In this document: positions 54,050-61,205 of the stretch, piece after piece
Layout: the number at the start of each line of letters is the position of its first letter
Numbering within the stretch: position 1 is the first letter of the stretch
Notes under the pieces: model-generated
Told to the model about the DNA's origin: nothing
Seen by the model: the letters and a program-made list of their open reading frames with translations, nothing else
Database searches by the model: none
Made by a program: the position numbers and the translations under genes
Source: Mycolicibacterium tusciae JS617
GTDB taxonomy: Bacteria; Actinomycetota; Actinomycetes; Mycobacteriales; Mycobacteriaceae
Assembly: GCF_000243415.2 (NCBI RefSeq)
Contig: NZ_KI912270.1
Span: 496,001 to 560,000 of the forward strand
Direction of reading: 5' to 3'
Length of the DNA: 64,000 nt

Positions 54050-54211
54050 GCATCGCCTCCTGACGCATCTGACGAACGGTCGCCCTCGACGCTAGGCGCC
54101 GTTCCTTGGGGGTGCACGGCCATGTCACCGACAGGAGAAACGTCGCGAATTACACCGATGTTGTTTGGTACTGCCGATTTCGGGGAACCAATATCACCGG
54201 AGGAAATGGCA

Positions 54212-54517
54212 ATGACAGTTATTGAACCCCGGGACGCTCGACGACACGGATATTCCGCAGTGCACGCATGTGCGGTCGCAGTTGCATTTGTATCGGGCAC
54301 TTTGGCTTTGGTCGCAATGCTCGTAGGGACGCCACTGCAGTTCGGTGCTGCGCTGGCCTTATGCGGTGCGGGCTGGATTGTCACTCATTTCGTAGAGCGA
54401 CTCGCTGAGCAGGATCTCGCCCAACGCAGACGGCTAGCCCCAGCGGCAGACCTCGTGCACGGTTACGTGCGTTTCAGTGCGCTGGTGCAGTCACATCGCC
54501 GCATGGCCCACAGCTGA
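54212..54517 (+). CDS. small membrane protein of unknown function
   Basis: A 101-aa protein with two hydrophobic helices (HACAVAVAFVSGTLALVAMLVG and FGAALALCGAGWIVTHFV) and a basic C-terminal third. ATG 54212 is used because GGAGG lies 8 bases upstream, whereas ATG 54206 is too near. No family recognised. Confidence 0.6.
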   Translation: MTVIEPRDARRHGYSAVHACAVAVAFVSGTLALVAMLVGTPLQFGAALALCGAGWIVTHFVERLAEQDLAQRRRLAPAADLVHGYVRFSALVQSHRRMAHS

Positions 54518-54588
54518 CACACCGTATCCGTGGCCTGACCCCCGCCGTGCCGGTGGGTGCCGTTCTGCGGTTGTCAACTAGTCGAAAC

Positions 54589-54888
54589 ATGACAACGACG
54601 GCAGCAGGTGAGCTACTGTTCGCGGCCGTGGGCAAATTGACAGTACTGACAATTGGTTTTGCCGTGGGGCTGGCCTTCGCTCCGGCAGCCAACGCCGCGC
54701 CACTTCGTGAGCAAGGATCCAACTGCGACTCTAACTATTCGGGTGCCTGCGTACCGATCGCCAGTGACGTCGACTGCGCCAGCGGTAGCGGCAACGGTCC
54801 GGCCTACGTTGATGGCCCGGTCACTGTCGCCGGCAATGACATCTACGGTCTCGACAACAACAACGACGGAATCGGGTGCGAGTCTTGA
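54589..54888 (+). CDS. secreted Excalibur-domain protein
   Basis: A 99-aa exported protein. Signal peptide (KLTVLTIGFAVGLAFAPAANAA), then one Excalibur Ca2+-binding domain: NCDSNYSGACVPI, DVDCASGSGNGP and the loop LDNNNDGIGCE. It has four Cys for two disulfides. The domain is found in surface nucleases and extracellular proteins; it is alone here. ATG 54589 is chosen; no ribosome site is obvious. Confidence 0.82.
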   Translation: MTTTAAGELLFAAVGKLTVLTIGFAVGLAFAPAANAAPLREQGSNCDSNYSGACVPIASDVDCASGSGNGPAYVDGPVTVAGNDIYGLDNNNDGIGCES

Positions 54889-55079
54889 CGGGCGAAGTCG
54901 AGCGAACGGCAACGGTAGCGAGGGAGGGAAACTCGCGAATTTGTCGATGCACTATCGCCGCGGAGATCAACTGCTGATGTCGCCCCAAACCGGAGGATGG
55001 CCCAATCCCCCGCTTACCGGGACCAAGTAGACGAGTCTGGATTTCTCAGCCCCGCCCGGCCCATGGAATGGAGTCATCG

Positions 55080-56093
55080 ATGCGACGTAGGCGAACCGCC
55101 CTTCTCAGCGCGGTAGGCGTGACGGTCACGCTGATTGCCGGGCCGACCACCACCGCCGACACGTCTCCGGACCCGACGGACATGACGATGGTGAACGTCG
55201 TCAAGATCGAAGGAATCCCCTGGTTCAATCGGATGGCCGTGGGCGACCAGAACTTCGCGAAACGCACCGGAGTCCAGACGAGCCAGGAGGGCGGCGACGA
55301 CACCAGCCCGGAGAAGCAGGTTCAAATCGTGGCGGACCTGATCCCGCGTCGCCCGACCGCCATCACCGTGGTGCCCAACTCACTGGACTCGCTGGAGGAC
55401 GTCCTGGGTCAGGCCCGCGCCCAGGGCATCAAAGTTGTCTCGCACGAAGCCACCGGAATTCAGAACGTCGACGTCGACATCGAGGCCTTTGACAACGCAG
55501 CCTTCGGTAGGCAGATCGTCCAGAGCCTCGCCCAATGCATGAGTGGGCAGGGAACCTACGTCCAGTTCGTCCAGAGCCTGTCCGCGACGACCCACATGCA
55601 GTGGGTGGACGCCGCATACGACATGCAGGTCGACCAGTTCCCCGGCATGACCCGTGTAGAAGGCCCGATCGAAAGCTTCAACAACGAGCAGACCGCCTAC
55701 GAAAACGCCAAGATGGTTCTGTCGAAGTACCCGAATATCAAGGGCTTTCAGGGGTCGGGCAGCACCGATACACCGGGCATCGCACGTGCCGTGCGGGAGG
55801 CGGGGTTGGCGAACGAGATCTGCGTGATGGGTACGGCGGTACCGGCCGTGGCAGCCCAGTACCTCGCCGACGGAGCGATCGACAGGATCTTCTTTTGGGA
55901 TCCGGCGATGGCAGGCGAAGCGGCGCTTCAGATCGCTCTGATGCTCGCACAGGGACAACCGATCGAGGCCGGCACCAACCTGAACGTCCCAGGCTACGAG
56001 TCGCTGACCAAGCTCGACGGCTACGACAACGTCTTCGTCGGGAACGCCGCACTGGAAGCGGATGCCAGCACCGTCTCTCAGTACCCTTTCTGA
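55080..56093 (+). CDS. periplasmic substrate-binding protein (sugar/AI-2 type, orphan)
   Basis: A 337-aa periplasmic-binding-protein I fold with an N-terminal signal peptide (RRRTALLSAVGVTVTLIAG). The motifs IPWFNRMAVGDQNFAKRTG, AFDNAAFGRQIVQSL and GFQGSGSTDTPGIARAVREA match RbsB/LsrB-like sugar-binding proteins. GGAG lies 6 bases before ATG 55080. No permease or ATPase gene is near, so it either works with an ABC transporter elsewhere or is a chemosensory or storage protein. It is the last host gene before the tRNA-borne element. Confidence 0.82.
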   Translation: MRRRRTALLSAVGVTVTLIAGPTTTADTSPDPTDMTMVNVVKIEGIPWFNRMAVGDQNFAKRTGVQTSQEGGDDTSPEKQVQIVADLIPRRPTAITVVPNSLDSLEDVLGQARAQGIKVVSHEATGIQNVDVDIEAFDNAAFGRQIVQSLAQCMSGQGTYVQFVQSLSATTHMQWVDAAYDMQVDQFPGMTRVEGPIESFNNEQTAYENAKMVLSKYPNIKGFQGSGSTDTPGIARAVREAGLANEICVMGTAVPAVAAQYLADGAIDRIFFWDPAMAGEAALQIALMLAQGQPIEAGTNLNVPGYESLTKLDGYDNVFVGNAALEADASTVSQYPF

Positions 56094-56146
56094 GGCGGGC
56101 ACTCGATCACGACGGTGACGCTTTCCGCTACGAAGTCCTTGGCGAG

Positions 56147-56192
56147 TGCCCCCAGTGAGACTCGAACTCACACTGTGCGGATTTTAAGTCCG
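56147..56192 (-). other. attachment site: orphan 3' part of a tRNA gene
   Basis: Reading the minus strand: anticodon arm with loop CTTAAAA, T arm GTGAGTTCGAGTCTCAC and acceptor strand TGGGGGC with discriminator A at 56147. No 5' half or D arm follows to the right, so the gene is cut there. This is what remains at one border when an element integrates into the 3' part of a tRNA gene; the complete tRNA should lie beyond the far end. The bases at the anticodon position are TAA and the variable loop is short (class I), so the isotype is uncertain (some likeness to tRNA-Lys). Confidence 0.7.
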
Positions 56193-56297
56193 GACGGCCC
56201 GCCGCTCAGCAAACTCCCGCGACCTGTGCATATTCCGCTCGCGGGCCGCATTCTTTGCAACTCTCCCTGCAAATCTCGTGCGTTTACAGTACGTCAC

Positions 56298-56377
56298 CGG
56301 TACGGGTGCGGTACGGCTCAGCAACGCCCCCGGTCGCCGGATTCTCGCCGGATTCCTCGTGTTTGCTCGCGGTACGG
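56298..56377. repeat. three copies of CGGTACGG near the att site
   Basis: Copies at 56298, 56309 and 56370. They lie between the tRNA fragment and the first element gene, in the place where tyrosine integrases have arm-binding sites. Too short to be sure. Confidence 0.3.
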
Positions 56378-56473
56378 CGCGGGAGGACATATGCGTCGGC
56401 GAACAGTGCGACGATTGAGCCCGTGATTGGGCGGCGGATACCGATTCCTGATAACACGTTGCAAGTCGAGATC

Positions 56474-57283
56474 ATGAACCAAACCGACTGGTGGCAGCCG
56501 TATGTGCCACCGCTCGTCGGTTTGGTTGCCTCGGTAATAGTCGCGGCAGTGGCGTTTATCGGCGTGCGGATGAGCAATGGCACCAACGAAAAGGCCATCA
56601 CCGCGGCCGACGAACGCGAACGCGACAAATGGCATCGCGACAACCTGCTGCGGATCTGTTCCGAAGCAGTACGGGTCTCACGGGAGATCGCTCACTACTA
56701 CAACGAGGCCGCCGGAGTGAGCCGCAAGCTGCTCAACCCGGAAGACTTTGACGACGCTTTTGATGAGCACATGCGCGCGGCCCAAGCTGCAGTTGACAAA
56801 GTTGCTCCGCTCGCCTACGACCTGCAATTGCTTGGTGAGACTGAGCTGTATATGGAGTTACAGGAAGTCCGCCAAGCCGGGGAGTTCGTTGAGCCGGCAT
56901 TCGTCCAGTACCACCGGTACCTTGTCGCCAACTACGACCGAATAGAGCGCGGGAAAGGCGAGGACGGCTTGGCAGAGGCAGAGTTTTACGCGAGTCTCGC
57001 TTACAAAAGATATTGCAAGGCAACAACGCACCTCAGCACGACCCAACTCCAGTTTCAGTTCGCTGCACAGAGAAAGATCAGCCCACACTCTCTACCCGAG
57101 CGCACACCCAAAACGTTTGAGCCTGTAATCACTCCTGAGAAGCATCCCGACCTTTTCTACGCGCCCCCTCATGTGTCCCAAAACCCGTATCGCCGCCCAA
57201 GCCCATTCGATTGGAACGCCGGGGATACCGCTGACCCACGGCCCGAACCGGAACCAGACCAGGAACCGGAACCCAAGGGCTAA
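56474..57283 (+). CDS. membrane-anchored protein of unknown function, element cargo
   Basis: A 269-aa protein. One N-terminal membrane helix (PLVGLVASVIVAAVAFIGV), then a long cytoplasmic helical domain (AADERERDKWHRDNLLRICSE and VSREIAHYYNEAA), ending in a Pro/Glu tail (PEPEPDQEPEPKG). It is the only gene of the element on this strand, converging with the integrase, so it is under separate control. Genes in this slot are often cargo (superinfection exclusion or defence), but no family is recognised here. ATG 56474 has no clear ribosome site; an upstream GTG near 56420 is possible. Confidence 0.55.
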   Translation: MNQTDWWQPYVPPLVGLVASVIVAAVAFIGVRMSNGTNEKAITAADERERDKWHRDNLLRICSEAVRVSREIAHYYNEAAGVSRKLLNPEDFDDAFDEHMRAAQAAVDKVAPLAYDLQLLGETELYMELQEVRQAGEFVEPAFVQYHRYLVANYDRIERGKGEDGLAEAEFYASLAYKRYCKATTHLSTTQLQFQFAAQRKISPHSLPERTPKTFEPVITPEKHPDLFYAPPHVSQNPYRRPSPFDWNAGDTADPRPEPEPDQEPEPKG

Positions 57284-58704
57284 CTAGACTTCCGACCGAA
57301 CAGCTGCACGACGTTGTCCGGCGTCACCGTTGGCTCAACCGGGGCGGGTGGCTCTGGGAGGTCATCGGCATACTGCTCTGCCGGGATCCAATCGCCGTAC
57401 GTGTCGAGGGTGAGCGTGTAGGTCGCGTGCCCAAGCAGCTGGCTCACCCGCATGAAGTGCGTTCCCTCGCTGAGATGCATCACCGCGAATGTGTGCCGGA
57501 GGTCGTGCAGCCGGGTACCCCGCACGGCGGGTTTCGTCGCTGTAGCGGGCCGACTAGCGGGCAATCCGACAGCTTCTAGTGCGGGCTTGAAGATGGTGTC
57601 GTAGAACGCGCCCATCGCCAACGGCTGGGACCAATCCAGCGGCACCGCGTACCGCTGTCCCTTCGCCCGGTACCCGCCGCCGTTCTTCCGGGATGGCCAA
57701 AGTGGCGCGGTCGGCTCGTCGCTGCGCGGGTGTGTCTTCTGCACGTAGTCAACAAACTTCGCCGACAACCAAGGCGGCAGCTTCACATCTCGGCGGGATC
57801 GCTTGCTCTTGAGCGTGCCCGTAACCCACTGTCCCGCTTTGCGTTCCTTGGTTCGGCGCACTCGCACCGTGCACCGGCTATCCCCCGCACCGGGTAACAC
57901 GACGTCGCCAACTTCCAGGCCGCTAACCTCCGCTGCGCGCAGACCTGAGTAGGCCATGAACTCGACCATGAGCCCGTACACCGGGTAAGCGGGCAGACCG
58001 GGCACTTCACCCGCGATTGCGGCGGACAGCTGGCCAACCTGTTCGGCGGTGAGTGGGTTGTGCTCGAAGCCGTCAAGGTCACCGGTCGCGCGGGTCGTTG
58101 AGAAGTCCACCGCCTCGCACGGGTTCGCCGCTATCGCGCCGTGCTGGCGGGCGTACTTAAACACCCGCCGCGTTACGTCCCAGATGTGCTTAACGGTGCC
58201 AGGGGTCAACGGTTTACGGTCGCCCTGGCGGGAGGTCTGCCGCACGAGGGCCGCTAGTAGTTCCTCCACGCGGGCCGGGCTGATGCTCGCTGTCGCCATC
58301 CCGCCGAGCATCGGCAACACGTACGTCCGCAGCTGCCGCGCGTACTCGTCCACGGTGTCGCGCTTGAGCTTTCCACTCGCCGCCTTGACCTCTTGCTGCT
58401 GCAACCAGCCCTTCGCGTAGAAGCCGAACGGCTGCTCACCCTTCGCCTTCGTGTCCGCTAGCGCCGACGTACCCGTGGTGTGTTTCGCCGCGTTCAACTC
58501 ATCGACCCGTGCCTGCGCGATCGCGCGGACGGCATAGGTCTCCTGTCGGGGGCGCATCCGCTTCGGGCCGTTCGGACGGTCGGGGTTCTCCGGTACCGGC
58601 ACCCCGAAGTGGTCGCGAACTGGCTCAGTCCATACAACATCGTAGGCGAGCACCGGCTTGCCTTTGTTGCGCCGCTTGGTCTCTCGTACTCGCATATGCG
58701 CCAT
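57280..58704 (-). CDS. int: tyrosine recombinase / phage integrase
   Basis: A 474-aa integrase. N-terminal arm-binding region, core-binding SAM-like domain (RDTVDEYARQLRTYVLPMLGG) and catalytic domain with the R-H-R-H-Y set: first Arg in YSGLRAAEVSGLE, HDLRHTFAVMHL, LGHATYTLTLDTYGDW with the final Tyr. All residues are present. It starts one base after the upstream HTH gene and ends against the plus-strand cargo gene. It is the enzyme that most likely used the tRNA site 1.1 kb away. Confidence 0.92.
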   Translation of the reverse strand: MAHMRVRETKRRNKGKPVLAYDVVWTEPVRDHFGVPVPENPDRPNGPKRMRPRQETYAVRAIAQARVDELNAAKHTTGTSALADTKAKGEQPFGFYAKGWLQQQEVKAASGKLKRDTVDEYARQLRTYVLPMLGGMATASISPARVEELLAALVRQTSRQGDRKPLTPGTVKHIWDVTRRVFKYARQHGAIAANPCEAVDFSTTRATGDLDGFEHNPLTAEQVGQLSAAIAGEVPGLPAYPVYGLMVEFMAYSGLRAAEVSGLEVGDVVLPGAGDSRCTVRVRRTKERKAGQWVTGTLKSKRSRRDVKLPPWLSAKFVDYVQKTHPRSDEPTAPLWPSRKNGGGYRAKGQRYAVPLDWSQPLAMGAFYDTIFKPALEAVGLPASRPATATKPAVRGTRLHDLRHTFAVMHLSEGTHFMRVSQLLGHATYTLTLDTYGDWIPAEQYADDLPEPPAPVEPTVTPDNVVQLFGRKSS

Positions 58705-58705
58705 T

Positions 58706-59044
58706 TTATGTCGCCTCCGTTGTAGTTTCGTCCTCCACGTGGGTGTAGCTGTTGCCGTTCAAGACGTTGCCGATTACGCACGGGCTCACGCCGTAGATGT
58801 AGGCCAAGTCCTTCCGGCCCCACTTACCCGCCGCGAAGTCGGCGCGAATTTTGCGCACCTCGTCGTCGGTGAGCTTGGCCCTGCCCCGGCCTTGACCCCG
58901 GCGATGCGGGGGTGTGGGTTCCGGCCCGCCGTCGTGGCCGTCCGTGGCCTGCTGGGGCGGGGGCGCGCCGTTGTGCCGTGGGGCAGGCGGCACGGCGACC
59001 TTGCGCCCGTCCGGTGTGCGCACGATTAGGGGTCGTGGGCTCAT
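58706..59044 (-). CDS. small HTH protein (possible recombination regulator)
   Basis: A 112-aa protein: a Pro/Gly/Arg-rich N-terminal half and a C-terminal helix-turn-helix KLTDDEVRKIRADFAAGKWG then DLAYIYGVSPCVIGNVLNG. The HTH resembles that at the C-terminus of serine resolvases and phage regulators. It overlaps the serine recombinase stop (ATGA) and touches the integrase start, so it is made between two recombinases. Possibly a directionality factor or repressor. Confidence 0.65.
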   Translation of the reverse strand: MSPRPLIVRTPDGRKVAVPPAPRHNGAPPPQQATDGHDGGPEPTPPHRRGQGRGRAKLTDDEVRKIRADFAAGKWGRKDLAYIYGVSPCVIGNVLNGNSYTHVEDETTTEAT

Positions 59045-59775
59045 GCGGCGGTACCTCGCGTGTTGGCGCGGGCCAGAATCCGTGCGACGACGGGGCTAGT
59101 CCACCTACCGCCGCGCTTGGTCGGGTGGCCCTCATCAGCGAGCAAGCGGGCAATCTCGCGGGTCGAGTAGCCCGCGGCCTGTAGCGCTCGCATACGGGCC
59201 AACGCGGCCTGCTCGACGGGCACCGGGACAAGCGCGCCGTGTGGATTCGCCGGGTTGGGCTTGTCGACCCGCCAGCCGTAAGGTGGTGAGCCGGTGGCAT
59301 GCCCACCGTTCGCCGCCTTGGCGTTGCGGCCGTCGCGGAGTCGCTTGGCGATGAGTCGCCGGTCCAACTCGTGGAACACCCCACGCATCTGGCGCATGGC
59401 CGTCCGCATCGGGTCGTCGGGGTCGTCGCGCGGAACTTCCTGCGGCGGAACAGAAGTAAACACCCCGCCCGAATCGCTGGCCCAGACTTCCGCCAGTACG
59501 GCCTCCTGCACGCTCACCGCACGGGCCAACCGGTCGAGGTCGCGCACGATCAGCCCGTCCGCTCTGCCGTCGCGGATGAGCGCCAGGGCGGTGAGTAGGC
59601 CGGGGCGGTCGGCCGCATCGAGCGCGCCACTCTTGCCCTCATCAGCCGGCCAGGCCACGACCTTAGCGGCCAGAGACTTCGCCGCCTTGCGGATGGCCTC
59701 ACGCTGAACATCGAGCCCATAGCCCTTGTCGGCTTGCTCTATGGTCGAGACACGCAGATAGGCAACCAGTTTCAT
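59041..59775 (-). CDS. serine recombinase (resolvase/invertase)
   Basis: A 244-aa serine recombinase. The catalytic Ser is in YLRVSTIEQ, the Arg in DLDRLARAVS and the following motifs are ELDRRLIAKRLRDGR and GWRVDKPNPANPHG. The C-terminus has a short DNA-binding helix set (GYSTREIARLLADEGHPTKRGG). ATG 59775 is chosen as it begins MKLVAYLRVST; it overlaps the stop of the upstream 85-aa gene. Two different recombinases in one element are notable; this could be an inversion switch or resolvase. Confidence 0.88.
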   Translation of the reverse strand: MKLVAYLRVSTIEQADKGYGLDVQREAIRKAAKSLAAKVVAWPADEGKSGALDAADRPGLLTALALIRDGRADGLIVRDLDRLARAVSVQEAVLAEVWASDSGGVFTSVPPQEVPRDDPDDPMRTAMRQMRGVFHELDRRLIAKRLRDGRNAKAANGGHATGSPPYGWRVDKPNPANPHGALVPVPVEQAALARMRALQAAGYSTREIARLLADEGHPTKRGGRWTSPVVARILARANTRGTAA

Positions 59776-60029
59776 GACTTCGCGGCCTTCTGCTCGGCGT
59801 GCTCCACGTGCCACGCGTAGGTCGCTAGATACTCCATGATGCTGTCGTAGTCAGCCTCAGCGAGCACTGTGTTGGACTCTCCGGCAACAACTTTCCACGC
59901 ACCGCCGTCGCGGACGAGGGTGATCGCGGCGTAGTCATCTAGCGGGGCGGGTAGCTGGCGCAGCCCCAGTGACTCGAATGGTGGCCCGCCCTCAGCGAGC
60001 CAATCGGCGGGATATTGCACGTTCTCCAC
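59772..60029 (-). CDS. 85-aa protein of unknown function
   Basis: Begins at GTG 60029 with GAGGAA upstream and ends overlapping the serine recombinase start (ATGA). Acidic, with an Ala/Glu/Tyr-rich C-terminus (ADYDSIMEYLATYAWHVEHAEQ). No family recognised; the tight coupling makes it a real gene. Confidence 0.6.
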   Translation of the reverse strand: MENVQYPADWLAEGGPPFESLGLRQLPAPLDDYAAITLVRDGGAWKVVAGESNTVLAEADYDSIMEYLATYAWHVEHAEQKAAKS

Positions 60030-60116
60030 ATCGGTTCCTCTCGTCGGCGTTCGCCCGCAGGCCCGCGACCAGGTAGGCCGCTGAACCCTTAGGTCTAGCG
60101 GCGAGGGTACGCCACC

Positions 60117-60842
60117 TCAGCTACCCCGTCTGCCTCTCTCACCAGGCCGTTTACTTCCACGGTTAACCGCTGCGGCCCGGTTCGCTGCGGCCGCGTCGGC
60201 GGCTGCGGCCTCTGCTGTGGTTAGCGCACGTTGCGGCGGCTCGCCTGTGTCCTCGGCCCAGAACGGGGCTTCCCGCCCGCGAGGCGTGGAATCCGGTGGG
60301 CGCTCGTGTGCGTCCTCCACGACCTCGGCGTCCAAGATCCCGTCGTCGGCGGGCGGCAAGGCCTGCTGTGGCGCCGGGGCGGGGGTGAACTCCCCGCGCT
60401 TCCAAGCCTCGTGCTGTTGCTTGGTCACATGAGCTACGTGATCTAGCAGTTCTTCGTATGGTTGCTTGACCTCCACGGCCACCTCGGTTTTCGCCGATAG
60501 GCCTGCGCGGTCGAGAAGGTCGCGATTGGCGTTGAGCCGTACCTGCTCGTTCTGTGCAGAATCCGCCAGTTCTTGTTCGTTGCGGTAATTGTGGTACGCC
60601 GCAAGGGCCATCGCTTCCCGTGTTTTCGCGAGAACCTGTGGGGCGACGCCACCGTGGTGCCGACAGACCGTGCCTCCGAATGCGGCGGGACGTTGGCACC
60701 GCTGGCCGCTCTGGTCCGTCTTGTGCGCGGTACACCGTGGTGCCCCGCTCTCGCGGGCAGCCCACCATTCTTCGCTGTAAGGCCGCACGCGCAAGTTGCT
60801 ATAGGTCAAATTGCGGTCGCGGCTGCTATCGGTTTCATTCAT
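60117..60842 (-). CDS. HGG-motif zinc-binding protein
   Basis: A 241-aa protein. The N-terminal domain is CTAHKTDQSGQRCQRPAA and GTVCRHHGGVAPQVLAKTRE, a Cys/His zinc motif with HGG seen in phage proteins encoded near small terminases and in satellite proteins. The rest is helical (NEQVRLNANRDLLDRAGL, YEELLDHVAHVTKQQHEAW) with a Pro/Ala-rich tail. RBS GGAGGAAAC precedes ATG 60842. Function unknown; packaging or DNA-binding is a guess. Confidence 0.65.
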   Translation of the reverse strand: MNETDSSRDRNLTYSNLRVRPYSEEWWAARESGAPRCTAHKTDQSGQRCQRPAAFGGTVCRHHGGVAPQVLAKTREAMALAAYHNYRNEQELADSAQNEQVRLNANRDLLDRAGLSAKTEVAVEVKQPYEELLDHVAHVTKQQHEAWKRGEFTPAPAPQQALPPADDGILDAEVVEDAHERPPDSTPRGREAPFWAEDTGEPPQRALTTAEAAAADAAAANRAAAVNRGSKRPGERGRRGS

Positions 60843-60855
60843 TCTCGTTTCCTCC

Positions 60856-61005
60856 TCATCGTTCGCCCGGTCGCCAACCGGCCTCGGGCGGGCAAGGCAA
60901 GCCCCGGTTGGGATTTCGCGGTGGCCGCGTTGGGTGGCCCCGCCGACTTCGCCTCTGCGGCTGCAAAAAGTACGGTGTTTCGGTCGGGGTGTAGACGGTG
61001 CTCAT
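60856..61005 (-). CDS. 49-aa basic Pro-rich protein, very short ORF
   Basis: ATG 61005 overlaps the stop of the 67-aa ORF (ATGA). The frame reads MSTVYTPTETPYFLQPQRRS and continues basic and Pro-rich to the stop at 60856-60858. GGAGG for the next gene follows at once. No family; the only support is operon geometry. Confidence 0.45.
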   Translation of the reverse strand: MSTVYTPTETPYFLQPQRRSRRGHPTRPPRNPNRGLPCPPEAGWRPGER

Positions 61006-61205
61006 GAGTCGGCTCCCTTCGACCGCTCGACTGCGCGGTGTTCGTCTCGTTCAGAAGGTCCGCGCCGACCCGACCGCGCGACCGCGCGACTGAGCGACTG
61101 CGCCCCTACGGGGGCCGCGCAGTCCGCGCAGTCGTTCGCGTAGTCGCTCGCCCTCTGCGCCGTCCGCGCGGTTTCGCGCAGTCGTCGCGCAGTCCGCGCA
61201 GTCAC
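61002..61205 (-). CDS. 67-aa ORF made of the CGCGCAGTC repeat array
   Basis: GTG 61205 overlaps the prim-pol stop (GTGA) and its stop overlaps the next ORF (ATGA). Most of the sequence (TARTARRLRETARTAQRAS) is the translation of GACTGCGCG repeats, giving a Thr/Ala/Arg-rich peptide. Whether it is a true protein or a coding shadow of a repeat with another role is open. Confidence 0.45.
   Translation of the reverse strand: MTARTARRLRETARTAQRASDYANDCADCAAPVGAQSLSRAVARSGRRGPSERDEHRAVERSKGADS
61020..61205. repeat. CGCGCAGTC repeat cluster, possible origin of replication
   Basis: Five exact copies of CGCGCAGTC at 61116, 61125, 61175, 61186 and 61195, one CGCGTAGTC at 61137 and inverted variants further left, around a GCCCC/GGGGC hairpin at 61102-61115. 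They lie immediately downstream of the prim-pol gene, the usual place for replication iterons in integrating elements. Evidence is positional only. Confidence 0.5.

Noticed and set aside
56147..56230. complete tRNA gene
   Set aside because: Only T arm, acceptor strand and anticodon arm are present; no D arm or 5' acceptor strand pairs with TGGGGGC.
61020..61205. CRISPR array
   Set aside because: The repeat unit is 9 bases with no unique spacers of regular length, and units occur in both orientations.
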